Positions 16,827 to 27,835 of a stretch of 64,000 nt of DNA are shown here, piece after piece (within the stretch, counting starts at the first letter, position 1; the number at the start of each line of letters is the position of its first letter). The translations under genes were made by a program, and so were the position numbers. The notes under the pieces are model-generated. The model was given only the letters and a program-made list of their open reading frames with translations, was not told where the DNA came from and searched no databases. Location of the stretch: the NCBI RefSeq assembly GCF_001425825.1, contig NZ_LMDM01000002.1, forward strand, positions 62,001 through 126,000. The letters run 5' to 3'. This DNA comes from Rhizobacter sp. Root1238 (lineage in GTDB: Bacteria; Pseudomonadota; Gammaproteobacteria; Burkholderiales; Burkholderiaceae_C).

Positions 16827-16832
16827 TATAAT
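16827..16832 (+). promoter_or_regulatory. -10 element (TATAAT) in the metK leader region
   Basis: A perfect TATAAT lies about 120 bases before the metK start, implying a 5' leader of about 110 bases. No good -35 lies 16-18 bases upstream; the TTGACA at 16813 is only eight bases away and cannot pair with it in a normal promoter. Confidence 0.5.
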
Positions 16833-16914
16833 CCCGCTATCGCCGAGTTATGAACTACTTGCGGGGCGATTCAAAAATCCTGCTAAAGCGTTCGCCGCTC
16901 GATGAAATTCAAGT

Positions 16915-16942
16915 CCGGCAACGCGTTCCGCAACCTTGCTGG
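16915..16942 (+). promoter_or_regulatory. metK leader hairpin that covers part of the ribosome-binding site
   Basis: CCGGCAA (16915-16921) can pair with TTGCTGG (16936-16942) through seven bases with one G-T pair and a 14-base loop. The last two G of the downstream arm are the first two of the GGAG Shine-Dalgarno (16941-16944) for the GTG at 16952. GCTAAAGCG at 16882 lies upstream in the same leader. No known SAM riboswitch consensus could be fitted with confidence. Confidence 0.4.
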
Positions 16943-16951
16943 AGTTTAAGA

Positions 16952-18133
<1,182 letters not shown>

Positions 18134-18258
18134 GACGGGCGCGGCAGCGCGCCGCTTGCGTGCAGTAAGTCACCGCGGCCGCGACGGCAGCCGGCGGGCG
18201 GCGGGCCGGCGCTACAAAGCGGGGGCCGTCCGTCGATAAACCGGGCGAAGGCATCCCG

Positions 18259-19281
18259 ATGGGTGCCGATGGCCCCGTCATGTCCAGCCTGCCCGCAGCA
18301 CACCAGTCGTCCCTCACCATCCTCGTCGTCGACGACCAGCCCGCCGTGCGCGTCGCGCTCGTCGCGCAGCTCGATGCGCTGGGCCACCGCGTGCTCGAAG
18401 CCGGTGACGCGACCTGGGCGCTGGACCAGTTCCAGCGCCACAAGCCCGACCTGGTGCTGCTCGACGTGGTGATGCCCGGCCACGACGGCTACTGGCTGGC
18501 GCGCCAGATGCGCCAGGTGGAATCCGGCCGCTGGACGCCGATCATCTTCCTGTCCGCCCGCGACCAGGAGCAGGACCTGTGGAAGGGCATCGAGAGCGGC
18601 GGCGACGACTACCTGGTGAAGCCGGTGTCGACCGTGGTGCTCGCGGCAAAGCTGCGCGCGATGAGCCGCCTGCAGCAGATGCAGGCGCAGCTGATGCAGG
18701 TGTCGGCCGAGTTGCGCACCGCGAACCAGCGGCTGCAGCACCTGAGCGAACTCGACGAATTGACCGGCCTGATCAACCGCCGCGGCTTCGACCGCCTGTT
18801 GCATGCCGAGATCGGCGCGGCGCGCCGCGAGCAGCAGCCGCTGACGCTGGTGTTCTGCGACCTCGATGCGTTCAAGCCCTACAACGACACGCTCGGCCAT
18901 GTGCAGGGCGACGACTGCCTGCGCCGCATCGGCGCGCTGCTGCGCGACGCCTGCCACCGGCCGCGCGACCGCGCGACGCGCTACGGCGGCGAGGAATTTG
19001 CGCTGATCCTGCCCAACACCCCGAAGTCCGGCGCGATGACCTTCGCGCGTGCGGTCCGCCGCATGCTGGCCGGCGTGGCACTGCCGCACCCGGCCTCGCC
19101 GGTCGGAGCGCTGGTCACGCTGACCGGCGGCATCACCACCTGCGTCCCCGACGCTGAGACCACCGCCGAAGGCATGGTGGTGCGCGCCGACCAGGCCTTG
19201 TACGCCGCGAAGGCGCAGGGGCGGGATCGCTTCTTCAGCTTCGAGATGCAGCTCGACACGGTGGAGCAACTGGAAAGGTAG
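18259..19281 (+). CDS. Response regulator with GGDEF domain (diguanylate cyclase)
   Basis: The 340-residue protein joins a receiver domain (ILVVDDQ with the acidic pair, the phospho-acceptor Asp in DLVLLDVVMPG, and Lys in DYLVKPVS; about residues 18-135) through a coiled linker to a GGDEF domain. The active site reads RYGGEEFALIL, and RPRD five residues before it is an intact inhibitory I-site. It should make cyclic di-GMP in response to phosphorylation, like WspR or PleD. No kinase gene is adjacent, so its partner is elsewhere. GAAGG supports ATG 18259; 18280 is an alternative. Confidence 0.92.
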   Translation: MGADGPVMSSLPAAHQSSLTILVVDDQPAVRVALVAQLDALGHRVLEAGDATWALDQFQRHKPDLVLLDVVMPGHDGYWLARQMRQVESGRWTPIIFLSARDQEQDLWKGIESGGDDYLVKPVSTVVLAAKLRAMSRLQQMQAQLMQVSAELRTANQRLQHLSELDELTGLINRRGFDRLLHAEIGAARREQQPLTLVFCDLDAFKPYNDTLGHVQGDDCLRRIGALLRDACHRPRDRATRYGGEEFALILPNTPKSGAMTFARAVRRMLAGVALPHPASPVGALVTLTGGITTCVPDAETTAEGMVVRADQALYAAKAQGRDRFFSFEMQLDTVEQLER

Positions 19282-19337
19282 AGCCCCCGGTCGCCTGGTG
19301 ACATGAACCGGCACACGGATGCCGCATCATCGCTCCC

Positions 19338-20441
19338 ATGCCGATCACCCTCGACCACCTGCGGCGCTACGCCGTCGCCCGCACGCTTTTCAAACCGACC
19401 ACGCTGCTGCGCGCGATCCGCCGGCTGGGTTTCGTGCAGGCCGACCCGATCCGCTCGCCTGCGCGGGCGCAGGACCTGACGCTGCGCCACCGCGTCAAGG
19501 ACTACCGTGCAGGCGATCTGGAGCGGCGCTATGCGACGCTGCCGGTCGAGGAGGACTGCCTCGTCAACTACGGCTTCCTGCCGCGCGAGCACCTGGCGCT
19601 GATGCACCCGCGCATCGCGAAGACCGAATGGGACCGCGCGACCCGGCGTCGCGCCGCCGATGTGCTGGCCTTCGTGCGCGAGCGCGGTCGCGTGCACCCG
19701 CGCGAGGTCGACGAGCACTTCGCGCACGGCAGCGTCACCAACTACTGGGGCGGCTCGTCGAGCGCGACCACGCACCTGCTGGACGGCATGCACTACCGCG
19801 GCATGCTGCGCGTCGTGCGGCGCGATGCGGGCATCCGCGTCTACGAGGCGGTCGAGCACGCGCCGGCCGACGAGAGCCCGGCCGAGCGGGCGCGCCGCGC
19901 CGCCGAGCTGCTGGCGCTGATCGTGCGCAAGTACGCGCCGCTGCCGGCGCGCAGCCTGACCCACCTGACCGCGCTGTTGAACTACGGCGCGCCGCACCTG
20001 AAGACGCAGACGCAGGCGGCGATGAAGCTGGCGCGCGAGCAGCTCGCGAGCCTGCAGCTGGACGGCGTCACCTGGTACTGGCCGGCCGACGAGAACCCGG
20101 CCTCGCGCCGTCACGCGCCCGACGACGCGGTGCGCCTGCTCGCGCCGTTCGACCCGGTCGTCTGGGACCGCATCCGCTTCGAGCTGCTGTGGGACTGGGC
20201 GTACCGGTTCGAGGCCTACACGCCGGCACCGAAGCGCAGGTTCGGCTACTACGCGCTGCCGCTGCTGTGGCACGACCGGGTGATCGGCTGGGGCAATCTG
20301 TCGATGGTGGGCGGGCAACTGAAGCAGCAGTTCGGCTACGTCGACGGCCGGGCGCCGCGCGATGCGGCGTTCAAGGCGGGGTTGGCCGACGAGATCGCGC
20401 GCATGCGCAGCTTCCTCGGGGCCGATTCAACCGGCCGGTAG
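19338..20441 (+). CDS. YcaQ/AlkX-family winged-helix DNA glycosylase
   Basis: The 367-residue protein matches the family along its length: LDHLRRYAVARTLF, GFVQADPIRSPARAQDLTL (with the QxD catalytic-type motif), EYxxxHxxxL-like LEHLALMHPRI region, and the C-terminal RFELLWDWAYRFEAYTP and YYALPLLWHDRVIGW. E. coli YcaQ unhooks interstrand DNA crosslinks and alkylated bases. The end overlaps the convergent MFS gene by 15 bases. It lacks an obvious operon partner. Confidence 0.85.
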   Translation: MPITLDHLRRYAVARTLFKPTTLLRAIRRLGFVQADPIRSPARAQDLTLRHRVKDYRAGDLERRYATLPVEEDCLVNYGFLPREHLALMHPRIAKTEWDRATRRRAADVLAFVRERGRVHPREVDEHFAHGSVTNYWGGSSSATTHLLDGMHYRGMLRVVRRDAGIRVYEAVEHAPADESPAERARRAAELLALIVRKYAPLPARSLTHLTALLNYGAPHLKTQTQAAMKLAREQLASLQLDGVTWYWPADENPASRRHAPDDAVRLLAPFDPVVWDRIRFELLWDWAYRFEAYTPAPKRRFGYYALPLLWHDRVIGWGNLSMVGGQLKQQFGYVDGRAPRDAAFKAGLADEIARMRSFLGADSTGR

Positions 20442-21605
20442 CGGCCGCTGCCGCGCCGCGAGCGACGCTGCCAGCGCCAGCACGCCGGCCGATGCGGCCA
20501 GCCCGGCGCGCAGCCCGCCCGGCCCGTCGGCCAGCCAGCCGACCAGACTCGGGCCGACGATCTGCCCGGCCGCGAACACCGTCGTGAAGGCCGCGATGCC
20601 GGCCGGCCACGCGGCGGCCGGCAGGTTGTGCCGCACCAGCGCGGTGGTCGATGCGACAACCGACAGGAACACGCCGCCGAACAGCGCGCCCGAGGCGAAG
20701 CCGGCCAGCGGGTGTGCACTGACCACCGGCAGCAGGGTCGCCACCGCGAGCAGCGCGTTCAGCAGCGCCATCGGCTGCCCGCCGCGCCAGCGCTGCAGCA
20801 AGCCGGCCCACAGCCACGACGATGCGATCACGCCGACGCCGAGCAGCGCATAGAACACCGTGATCAGTCCGCTGCCGAGTTGCTGCTCGCGCAGCAGCGT
20901 CACCGAGAACGTCATGTAGCCGATGTAGCCGAGGCCGAACAGCGTGTACGACGCGAGGCCGAACACGAAGTCGCGCGGCCGGAAACCGGTGCGTGCCGAC
21001 GCGGGGGCCGGCGCGGCGTCGAGACTGCGCGTGCCGCGCGCGGTGATGGCGGTGGCCAGCAGGGCGGCTGCGCCAAGCGCGATCCACGCCCACTGCCAGG
21101 CGTGCGGCTGCGCCAGCGCCACCAGCGGCGGCACCAGCAGCGCCGACGCGACGATGCCGATCCCGGTGCCGCCGTAGTACAGCCCGAGGATCAGCCCGGC
21201 GCGCGCGGCGCCGTCGCTGCCGACCAGGCGCGCCGCCATCAGCCCGCCGGAGATGAAGACGGCGGCGCTGGCGATGCCGGTCGCGAGCCGCAGCGCGTAC
21301 AGCGCCGCATCCGAGCTGACGAGGCCGTGCGCCGCGAGCATCAGCGCGGCCGACGCGCTGCCCGCCAGCAGCACGCGGCGCACGCCGACGCGCGCCAGCG
21401 CCAGCGGCGTGGCCAGCGCGCCGAGCAGGTAGCCGGCCGCGTTGACGGTGTTCATCGCGCCGGCGGTCAGGTAGCTCCAGCCGAGGTCGGTGCGCATCGC
21501 CGGCAACAGCAGCGCATACGAGAAGCGCGCCAGCCCGAGCGACACCGCGGCCGCGAGGGCGAGCGCGGCCGCGGTGCGCAGCGTCGACGTTCTGGAGGTG
21601 CTCAT
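20427..21605 (-). CDS. MFS transporter, YbfB/YjiJ family
   Basis: The 392-residue protein has twelve predicted membrane helices. Motifs typical of the YbfB/YjiJ branch are the start SLGLARFSYALLLPAMRTDLGW, YLLGALATPLA, the helix-5 GLYYGGTGIGI and the seventh-helix FGLGYIGYMTF. The substrate of this family is not established; nothing nearby suggests one. It stands between the convergent YcaQ-type gene and the divergent transglutaminase gene. Confidence 0.88.
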   Translation of the reverse strand: MSTSRTSTLRTAAALALAAAVSLGLARFSYALLLPAMRTDLGWSYLTAGAMNTVNAAGYLLGALATPLALARVGVRRVLLAGSASAALMLAAHGLVSSDAALYALRLATGIASAAVFISGGLMAARLVGSDGAARAGLILGLYYGGTGIGIVASALLVPPLVALAQPHAWQWAWIALGAAALLATAITARGTRSLDAAPAPASARTGFRPRDFVFGLASYTLFGLGYIGYMTFSVTLLREQQLGSGLITVFYALLGVGVIASSWLWAGLLQRWRGGQPMALLNALLAVATLLPVVSAHPLAGFASGALFGGVFLSVVASTTALVRHNLPAAAWPAGIAAFTTVFAAGQIVGPSLVGWLADGPGGLRAGLAASAGVLALAASLAARQRPLPAG

Positions 21606-21708
21606 CGCGGCGCATTGTGCCCATCCCCGCGATCGGTCGCGCTTGTCCTACAGCGTCGCGGGTGCCCGGCCGATGGGGGCCGCGCGCGCGTCGCGGTGCA
21701 ATGGCTGC

Positions 21709-22542
21709 ATGTCAAGACACTTCGACGTCGATTGCGAGCTGAGCTACCAACTGGCGGGGCCGGCGGATTTCCTGTTCCAGCTGCATGCGCTGGACGGCAT
21801 GGACCAGCGCGTGCTGAGCGAATCGCTGGAGGTGGAACCGGCGGTGCGTGTGCACGTCTACGAGGACCCGGCGGTGGGCCACCGCTTCGCGCGGCTGTCG
21901 GCCGGGGAGGGCACGTTGCGGCTGCAGTACCGGGCGCGGGTGGAGCGCCGGCCGGTGCCGCTCGACCTGGCCGCCCCCGAGATGGCGATCACCGAGTTGC
22001 CCGACGAGGTGCTGCACAACCTGATGCCGACGCGCTACTGCGAATCCGACCTGCTGTCGCATGCGGCGATCAAGATCTTCGGCGACCTGCCGCGCGGTGC
22101 GGTGAGGGTGCAGGCGATCTGCGACTGGCTGCACGACAACGTCGACTACCAGCTCGGTTCCAGCACCGCGACGACGACCGCCTGCGACGTGTTCCGCAAC
22201 CGGGCCGGCGTGTGCCGCGATTTCGCGCACCTCGGCGTCACCTTCTGCCGCGCGCTGAACATCCCGGCGCGGCTGGTGGTCGGTTATGCGGTGTTCGACG
22301 AGCCCCCGCCCGATTTCCACGCGGTGTTCGAGGCCTACCTCGGCGGGCGCTGGATGATGTTCGACCCGACCCGGATGTCGCCGGTCGACGACCTGGTTCG
22401 CATCGCGATGGGACGCGACGCGAAGGACGTGGCCTTCGCGACGATCTTCGGGCCGGCGACGATGACCGGGATGCGGCCGGATGTCGCACCGGTGGCAACC
22501 ACCGGTGCGGAAGCCGGCACCCCGGGCGCTCCGTCTGCGTGA
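21709..22542 (+). CDS. Transglutaminase-like (cysteine protease fold) domain protein
   Basis: The 277-residue cytoplasmic protein has an N-terminal beta-rich domain and a transglutaminase core with the catalytic triad in order: Cys in NRAGVCRDFAHL, His in FHAVFEAYLGGRW and Asp in MMFDPTR. This architecture is common in proteins annotated as transglutaminase family and linked with ATP-grasp/alpha-E genes, but none is adjacent. ATG 21709 follows no strong ribosome site; an in-frame ATG at 21673 is possible. Activity may be peptidase or amidase. Confidence 0.85.
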   Translation: MSRHFDVDCELSYQLAGPADFLFQLHALDGMDQRVLSESLEVEPAVRVHVYEDPAVGHRFARLSAGEGTLRLQYRARVERRPVPLDLAAPEMAITELPDEVLHNLMPTRYCESDLLSHAAIKIFGDLPRGAVRVQAICDWLHDNVDYQLGSSTATTTACDVFRNRAGVCRDFAHLGVTFCRALNIPARLVVGYAVFDEPPPDFHAVFEAYLGGRWMMFDPTRMSPVDDLVRIAMGRDAKDVAFATIFGPATMTGMRPDVAPVATTGAEAGTPGAPSA

Positions 22543-22616
22543 CGGCGTGCCACGCGCCGGTTTCGATGCGATGATGGCCCGCCGGGCTCCCCGCCCGTCA
22601 CCCCACAGGCTGCGCC

Positions 22617-23117
22617 ATGTCCGTCTCGTCGATGAAATCGCTGTTCGGCTACAAGGCCTGGGCCAACGCCGAGTTGTTCGCACTGCTGCGGACCCTGCCG
22701 GCTGAGCAGGCCGATGCGCTGCACCTGTGCGTGCGGACGCTGAACCACATCTACGTGGTGGACCGGATCTTCCGTGCGCACCTCGGCGGCGAGGCCAGGA
22801 CGTTCGACGCCACGAACACCAAGGAAACCCCGTCGCTGGTGCAACTGCAGGCCGACGTGGCGGCGACCGACGCGTGGTACGTCGACTACGCGTCGGGGCT
22901 GTCCGAGGCGGCGTTGTCCGAGACCCTGGTCTTCACCTTCACCGACGGCGATGCCGGGCGCATGTCCCGCGAGGAGATGCTGCTGCACGTCGTCACCCAT
23001 GGCGGCTACCACCGGGGCAACGTCGGTCAGGTCCTGAAGTCGATCTCGGTCGCGCCGCCCCGCGACCTGTACACCAAGTACCTGCACACGAGCGAGCCGG
23101 CGCGCAGGGCCGGCTGA
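22617..23117 (+). CDS. DinB-family protein (putative metal-dependent thiol transferase fold)
   Basis: The 166-residue protein is a four-helix DinB bundle with the three metal-ligand histidines in the usual places: VRTLNHIYVVDRIF, HVVTHGG and the following YHRGNVGQVL. Members include bacillithiol and mycothiol transferases, though most have no known substrate. It lies between the transglutaminase-like gene (same strand, 74 bases upstream) and the broken AraC gene (convergent). Confidence 0.85.
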   Translation: MSVSSMKSLFGYKAWANAELFALLRTLPAEQADALHLCVRTLNHIYVVDRIFRAHLGGEARTFDATNTKETPSLVQLQADVAATDAWYVDYASGLSEAALSETLVFTFTDGDAGRMSREEMLLHVVTHGGYHRGNVGQVLKSISVAPPRDLYTKYLHTSEPARRAG

Positions 23118-23125
23118 GCCGGCCG

Positions 23126-24099
23126 TCAGACGGTTTCGCCGACCTCGTTCTCGGCCAGCCAACGCCGCCGGTCGCGCGCCGGCGGGGCGCCGAACATCCG
23201 CCCGTATTCGCGCGCGAACTGCGAGGCGCTCTCGTAGCCGACCTGGTGCGCTGCCGTCGATGCGTCGGCACCGCCGGTCAGCAACAAGCGCCGCGCCTCC
23301 TGCAGCCGCAACTGCTTCTGGAACTGCAGCGGGCTCATCGCGGTGACGGCCTTGAAGTGATGGTGGAACGACGAGACGCTCATGTGCACGCCGCTGGCGA
23401 TCTCGTCGATGCGCAGCGCCTGCGCGTAGTTCGTGCGCAGCAGCGCGATGGCTTTCGCGATGCGCTGCGTCTGGCTGTCCTGCAGCGCGAGCTGGCGCAG
23501 CCGCGCGCCTTCGCCGTTCATCAGCAGCCGGTACAGGATCTCGCGCTTGACCAGCGGCGCGACGATCGCGATGTCGGCCGGCGCATCGAGCAGCTTCAGC
23601 AGCCGCAGCACCGGCTCGAGCACCGGCAGCGCGATGCGGTTCACGTAGATGCCGCGCGCCGGACCGGCATGGGCGGCGGCCGGCAGGCGCTCGTCGCGGA
23701 TCAGTTCGCCGATCTCGGCGATGTCCAGCGACAGCCGCAGGCCAGGTAGGGCAACGTGTCGCTCGCGACCCGCACCTGGCCGACCACCGGCAGGTCGACC
23801 GAGGTCACCAGGTAGTGCAGTGCGTCGTAGGTGTGGATGTCGTCGCCGACCATCACCTGCTTGGCGCCTTGTGCGATCAGTGCCAGCGCCGGCTCGTAGA
23901 CGTGGTGCTTCGGCCCGCCCGGGTTCGCGATGCGGTAGACGACGAGACCGGGCACCGGCGTCTGCACGACGCCTTCGACGCCGACGGTGGCGCGGTTCAG
24001 CATGCCGACCAGCGAACGGCGGGCGTCGTCGAGTTCGAGGAGGTCGTCCATGGCGTCGGCGCGTGCGTGTGAGGAGGCGTGGAGGATCGGGTGCGTCAC
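23126..24099 (-). pseudogene. AraC-family regulator, intact except for one frameshift
   Basis: The N-terminal half (from GTG 24099; MDDLLELDD at 24051 is an alternative start) reads as an AraC_N ligand domain up to SDTLPYLA. The C-terminal half, in another frame, resumes at once with LRLSLDIAEIGELI and runs through a full AraC DNA-binding domain: YAQALRIDEIASGVHMSVSS, FHHHFKAVTAMSPLQFQK and HQVGYESASQFAREYGRMFG, ending ENEVGETV. A single missing base at about 23738-23745 would explain the break. With a sequencing error corrected, the gene would be whole. It is divergent from an aldo/keto reductase, its likely target. Confidence 0.8.
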
Positions 24100-24256
24100 A
24101 GCTTAGCGCCGTCCACACGAGCGTGCGGCACCGCGCCGAGCGGTCTGGAGAAATGGGCAAGAACTCTGCAGGAACGTGCTGGCGTGGCCGCGGGCCGCGG
24201 CAGGACACTGCCGCCCTGGCCCCGCTTCCCCGGGGCGTCGTCACAAGGAGCTGGAC

Positions 24257-25294
24257 ATGCAATACCGCAAGCTGGGCCGCACCGGCCTGTTCGTCTCGGA
24301 ACTGTGCCTCGGCACGATGACCTTCGGCGGCACCGGCGGCATCTGGAGCCAGATCGGCAAGCTGCAGCAGGAGGAGGCCGATGCGCTGGTCGGCCGCGCG
24401 CTCGACGCCGGCATCAACTTCATCGACACCGCCGACGTGTATTCGGAAGGCCTGTCGGAGCATATCACCGGCCAGGCGCTGCGCAACCTGAAGGTGCCGC
24501 GCGACAAGGTGGTCGTCGCGACCAAGGTGTTCGGCGAGACCGGCGCGAAGGGCGTCAACTCCTCCGGCATGTCGCGCTTTCACATCATGGACGGCGTGAA
24601 AGCGAGCCTGAAGCGCCTGCAGCTGGAGCACATCGACCTGTACCAGATCCACGGCTTCGACCCGTCGACGCCGATCGACGAAGCGGTGCATGCGATGGAC
24701 ACGCTGGTGCAGCAGGGGCACGTGCGCTACGTCGGCGTGTCGAACTGGGCCGCGTGGCAGATCGCGAAGGCGCTGGGCATTGCCGAGCGCGACGGCAAGG
24801 CAAGGGTCGAATCGCTGCAGGCCTACTACACCGTCGCCGGGCGCGACCTGGAGCGCGAGATCGTGCCGATGCTGCGCAGCGAGCAGGTCGGGCTGATGGT
24901 GTGGAGCCCGCTGGCCGGCGGGCTGCTGAGCGGCAAGTACGGGCGCGACGGGCAGGGTGCCGAGCAGGGCGCGCGGCGCAGCAGCTTCGACTTCCCGCCG
25001 GTGAACCGGGCGCGGGCCGACGACTGCATCGACGTGATGCGCGGCATCGCCGAGGCGCACGGCGTGTCGATCGCGCGGGTCGCGCTGGCCTGGGTGCTGC
25101 ACCAGCCGGCGGTCAGCACGGTGATCATCGGCGCCAAGCGGGTCGAGCAACTGGACGACAACATCGCGGCGACGACGCTGAAGCTGAATGCCGACGAGCT
25201 GGCGGCACTCGACAAGGTCAGTGCGCTGCCGGCGGAGTACCCGGGCTGGATGCTGACGCGGCAGGCGGGGCAGCGGGCGGCGCGGCTCGGTTGA
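24257..25294 (+). CDS. Aldo/keto reductase
   Basis: The 345-residue protein is a TIM-barrel NADPH oxidoreductase of the YajO/voltage-channel-beta branch: start YRKLGRTGLFVSELCLGT, active-site Asp and Tyr in NFIDTADVYSEG, Lys in VVATKVFGE, His in YQIHGFD, and the NADPH site VIIGAKRVEQLDDN near the end. AAGGAG lies 8 bases before the ATG. The substrate is unknown. It is divergent from the frameshifted AraC gene, an arrangement common for regulator and target. Confidence 0.92.
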   Translation: MQYRKLGRTGLFVSELCLGTMTFGGTGGIWSQIGKLQQEEADALVGRALDAGINFIDTADVYSEGLSEHITGQALRNLKVPRDKVVVATKVFGETGAKGVNSSGMSRFHIMDGVKASLKRLQLEHIDLYQIHGFDPSTPIDEAVHAMDTLVQQGHVRYVGVSNWAAWQIAKALGIAERDGKARVESLQAYYTVAGRDLEREIVPMLRSEQVGLMVWSPLAGGLLSGKYGRDGQGAEQGARRSSFDFPPVNRARADDCIDVMRGIAEAHGVSIARVALAWVLHQPAVSTVIIGAKRVEQLDDNIAATTLKLNADELAALDKVSALPAEYPGWMLTRQAGQRAARLG

Positions 25295-25298
25295 CGGG

Positions 25299-26123
25299 TC
25301 AGGGGCGCTTGTCGGCGGCGCGAGCCGCGCACAGTGCCCCGGCCACATCGGCGAACCCTTGTCCGCGTTCGCCTGGAGCCAGGTACGCCGGCCAGGTGTG
25401 CAGCCGGTCCGCGAACTGCATCAGGTTCGCGACCCCCACGCTGACCGGGAAGTGCCCGAACATCGTCTGGTCGTTCGTCGAATCGCCGACGTAGGCCCAG
25501 GCGGGCGTCTCGCCATCGAGCACCCGGCCGAGCAGCCGCTGCACGATCCAGCGGGCGCCGCTCAGCTTGTCGTGCTCGCCGTACCAGCCGTTGATGTGGA
25601 TCGAGCTGACGGTCGCGTTCATGCCCTCGGCGCGCATCACCTGCAGCACCGCGTCGATCTGCGGCTGCGACAAGTGGGCGAACTCGCTGTGGTCGATCGC
25701 GATGTCGGTGACGCGGCCGGCGCTGTCCTGCGCGAGCGTCGCGCCGGGCACCTCGGCCAGCACGCGCTGTGCGGTCCGACGCAATCGCATCGCGTTGTGG
25801 GTGCGCGTCGCTTCGTCCTGCGCGTACTCGATGCGCAGGCCCTGTGCATCGCGGAACAGCGCGACCGCGCCGTTCTCGGCGACGATCGCATCGATCGGCC
25901 AGTCGCGCGCGAACGGCTCGCTCCAGCCCATCGGCCGGCCGGTGATCGCGATCACCGGGATCGCGGCGTCGCGCAGCGCCTGCAGCGCGGCCAGCGCTTC
26001 GGGCTCGATCGCACCGTCGCGCGTCAGCGTGTCGTCGATGTCGGTCAGCACGCCGTGCACGCTGCGGGCGAGTCCGGGGCTCAATTCCGAGAGCGGGCGG
26101 GGGCGGGGGGCGATGACGGACAT
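25299..26123 (-). CDS. HAD-superfamily (type IIB) phosphatase
   Basis: The 274-residue protein has the HAD motifs: nucleophile Asp in VLTDIDDTLTRDG (DxD), Ser/Thr motif in PVIAITGRPMGW, and acidic motif in AYVGDSTNDQTMFG. A cap domain of the IIB type (VSSIHINGWYGEHDKL) lies between them. Relatives act on sugar phosphates such as trehalose- or mannosyl-3-phosphoglycerate; this substrate is unknown. The start at 26123 gives MSVIAPRP. Its stop lies 4 bases beyond the end of the convergent aldo/keto reductase. Confidence 0.85.
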   Translation of the reverse strand: MSVIAPRPRPLSELSPGLARSVHGVLTDIDDTLTRDGAIEPEALAALQALRDAAIPVIAITGRPMGWSEPFARDWPIDAIVAENGAVALFRDAQGLRIEYAQDEATRTHNAMRLRRTAQRVLAEVPGATLAQDSAGRVTDIAIDHSEFAHLSQPQIDAVLQVMRAEGMNATVSSIHINGWYGEHDKLSGARWIVQRLLGRVLDGETPAWAYVGDSTNDQTMFGHFPVSVGVANLMQFADRLHTWPAYLAPGERGQGFADVAGALCAARAADKRP

Positions 26124-26203
26124 GGCCCGCAGTCTTGCACGAGCGCCCGGGCCGACCCGGCCATAACGCACGCAACGGACTGGAATCCGCCGATTCCGGC
26201 GTC

Positions 26204-26209
26204 TACAAT
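26204..26209 (+). promoter_or_regulatory. -10 element (TACAAT) of the ahcY operon
   Basis: TACAAT ends 11 bases before the first paired base of the riboswitch, so transcription should begin at about 26216-26218, exactly where the aptamer starts. The -35 17 bases upstream (TGGAAT, 26181-26186) is weak. Confidence 0.6.
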
Positions 26210-26220
26210 CCCTGCACTTT

Positions 26221-26298
26221 CCGAGGAGCGTTGCAAGGCCGCCTGTCGCCACGACAGCCGCCCCAGGCTCGGAAATCCAATTGCAACCGCGCTCACCC
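26221..26298 (+). promoter_or_regulatory. S-adenosylhomocysteine (SAH) riboswitch aptamer
   Basis: The sequence matches the SAH riboswitch consensus from beta- and gammaproteobacteria. Stem P1 is CCGAG (26221-26225) with CTCGG (26268-26272). The variable hairpin is CTGTCG (26243-26248) with CGACAG (26252-26257). The pseudoknot stem is GAGCG (26226-26230) with CGCTC (26290-26294). Conserved joining bases GTTGCAA and CCAGGCTCGG are present. Known members raise expression of SAH-recycling genes when SAH is high; ahcY follows at 26401. Confidence 0.92.
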
Positions 26299-26326
26299 GC
26301 ACGATCGTCCTTCGTGGGTGAGTTTT
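26292..26326 (+). terminator. Intrinsic terminator overlapping the SAH aptamer (expression platform)
   Basis: CTCACCC (26292-26298) pairs with GGGTGAG (26316-26322), the stem can be extended by two more pairs, and TTTT (26323-26326) follows. The upstream arm shares bases 26292-26294 with the aptamer pseudoknot stem, so the two structures exclude each other: SAH binding should block the terminator and turn the operon on. Confidence 0.75.
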
Positions 26327-26400
26327 CGAACCGCGTTCCTGAGCGGATCCGAACTTCCAACGTCGTTGCGCGTGCGGGGTCCTTATCAACGGAGCCCGAC

Positions 26401-27828
<1,428 letters not shown>

Positions 27829-27835
27829 GCCCCCG

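Noticed and set aside
16813-16832. TTGACA followed by TATAAT before metK, as a full promoter
   Set aside because: The spacer is only eight bases; sigma-70 needs about 16-18. The -10 may be real with a weak -35.
16861-16951. SAM-II or SAM-V riboswitch in the metK leader
   Set aside because: GCTAAAGCG recalls part of those aptamers, but the other conserved segments could not be placed, so only a structured leader is reported.
18141-18155. Terminator after metK (GCGGC-N5-GCCGC)
   Set aside because: The stem is only five bases and no T-run follows.
24103-25348. Large minus-strand frame that seems to fuse unrelated residues to the AraC C-terminus
   Set aside because: Only the part below about 23740 is AraC-like; the rest is antisense of the aldo/keto reductase gene.
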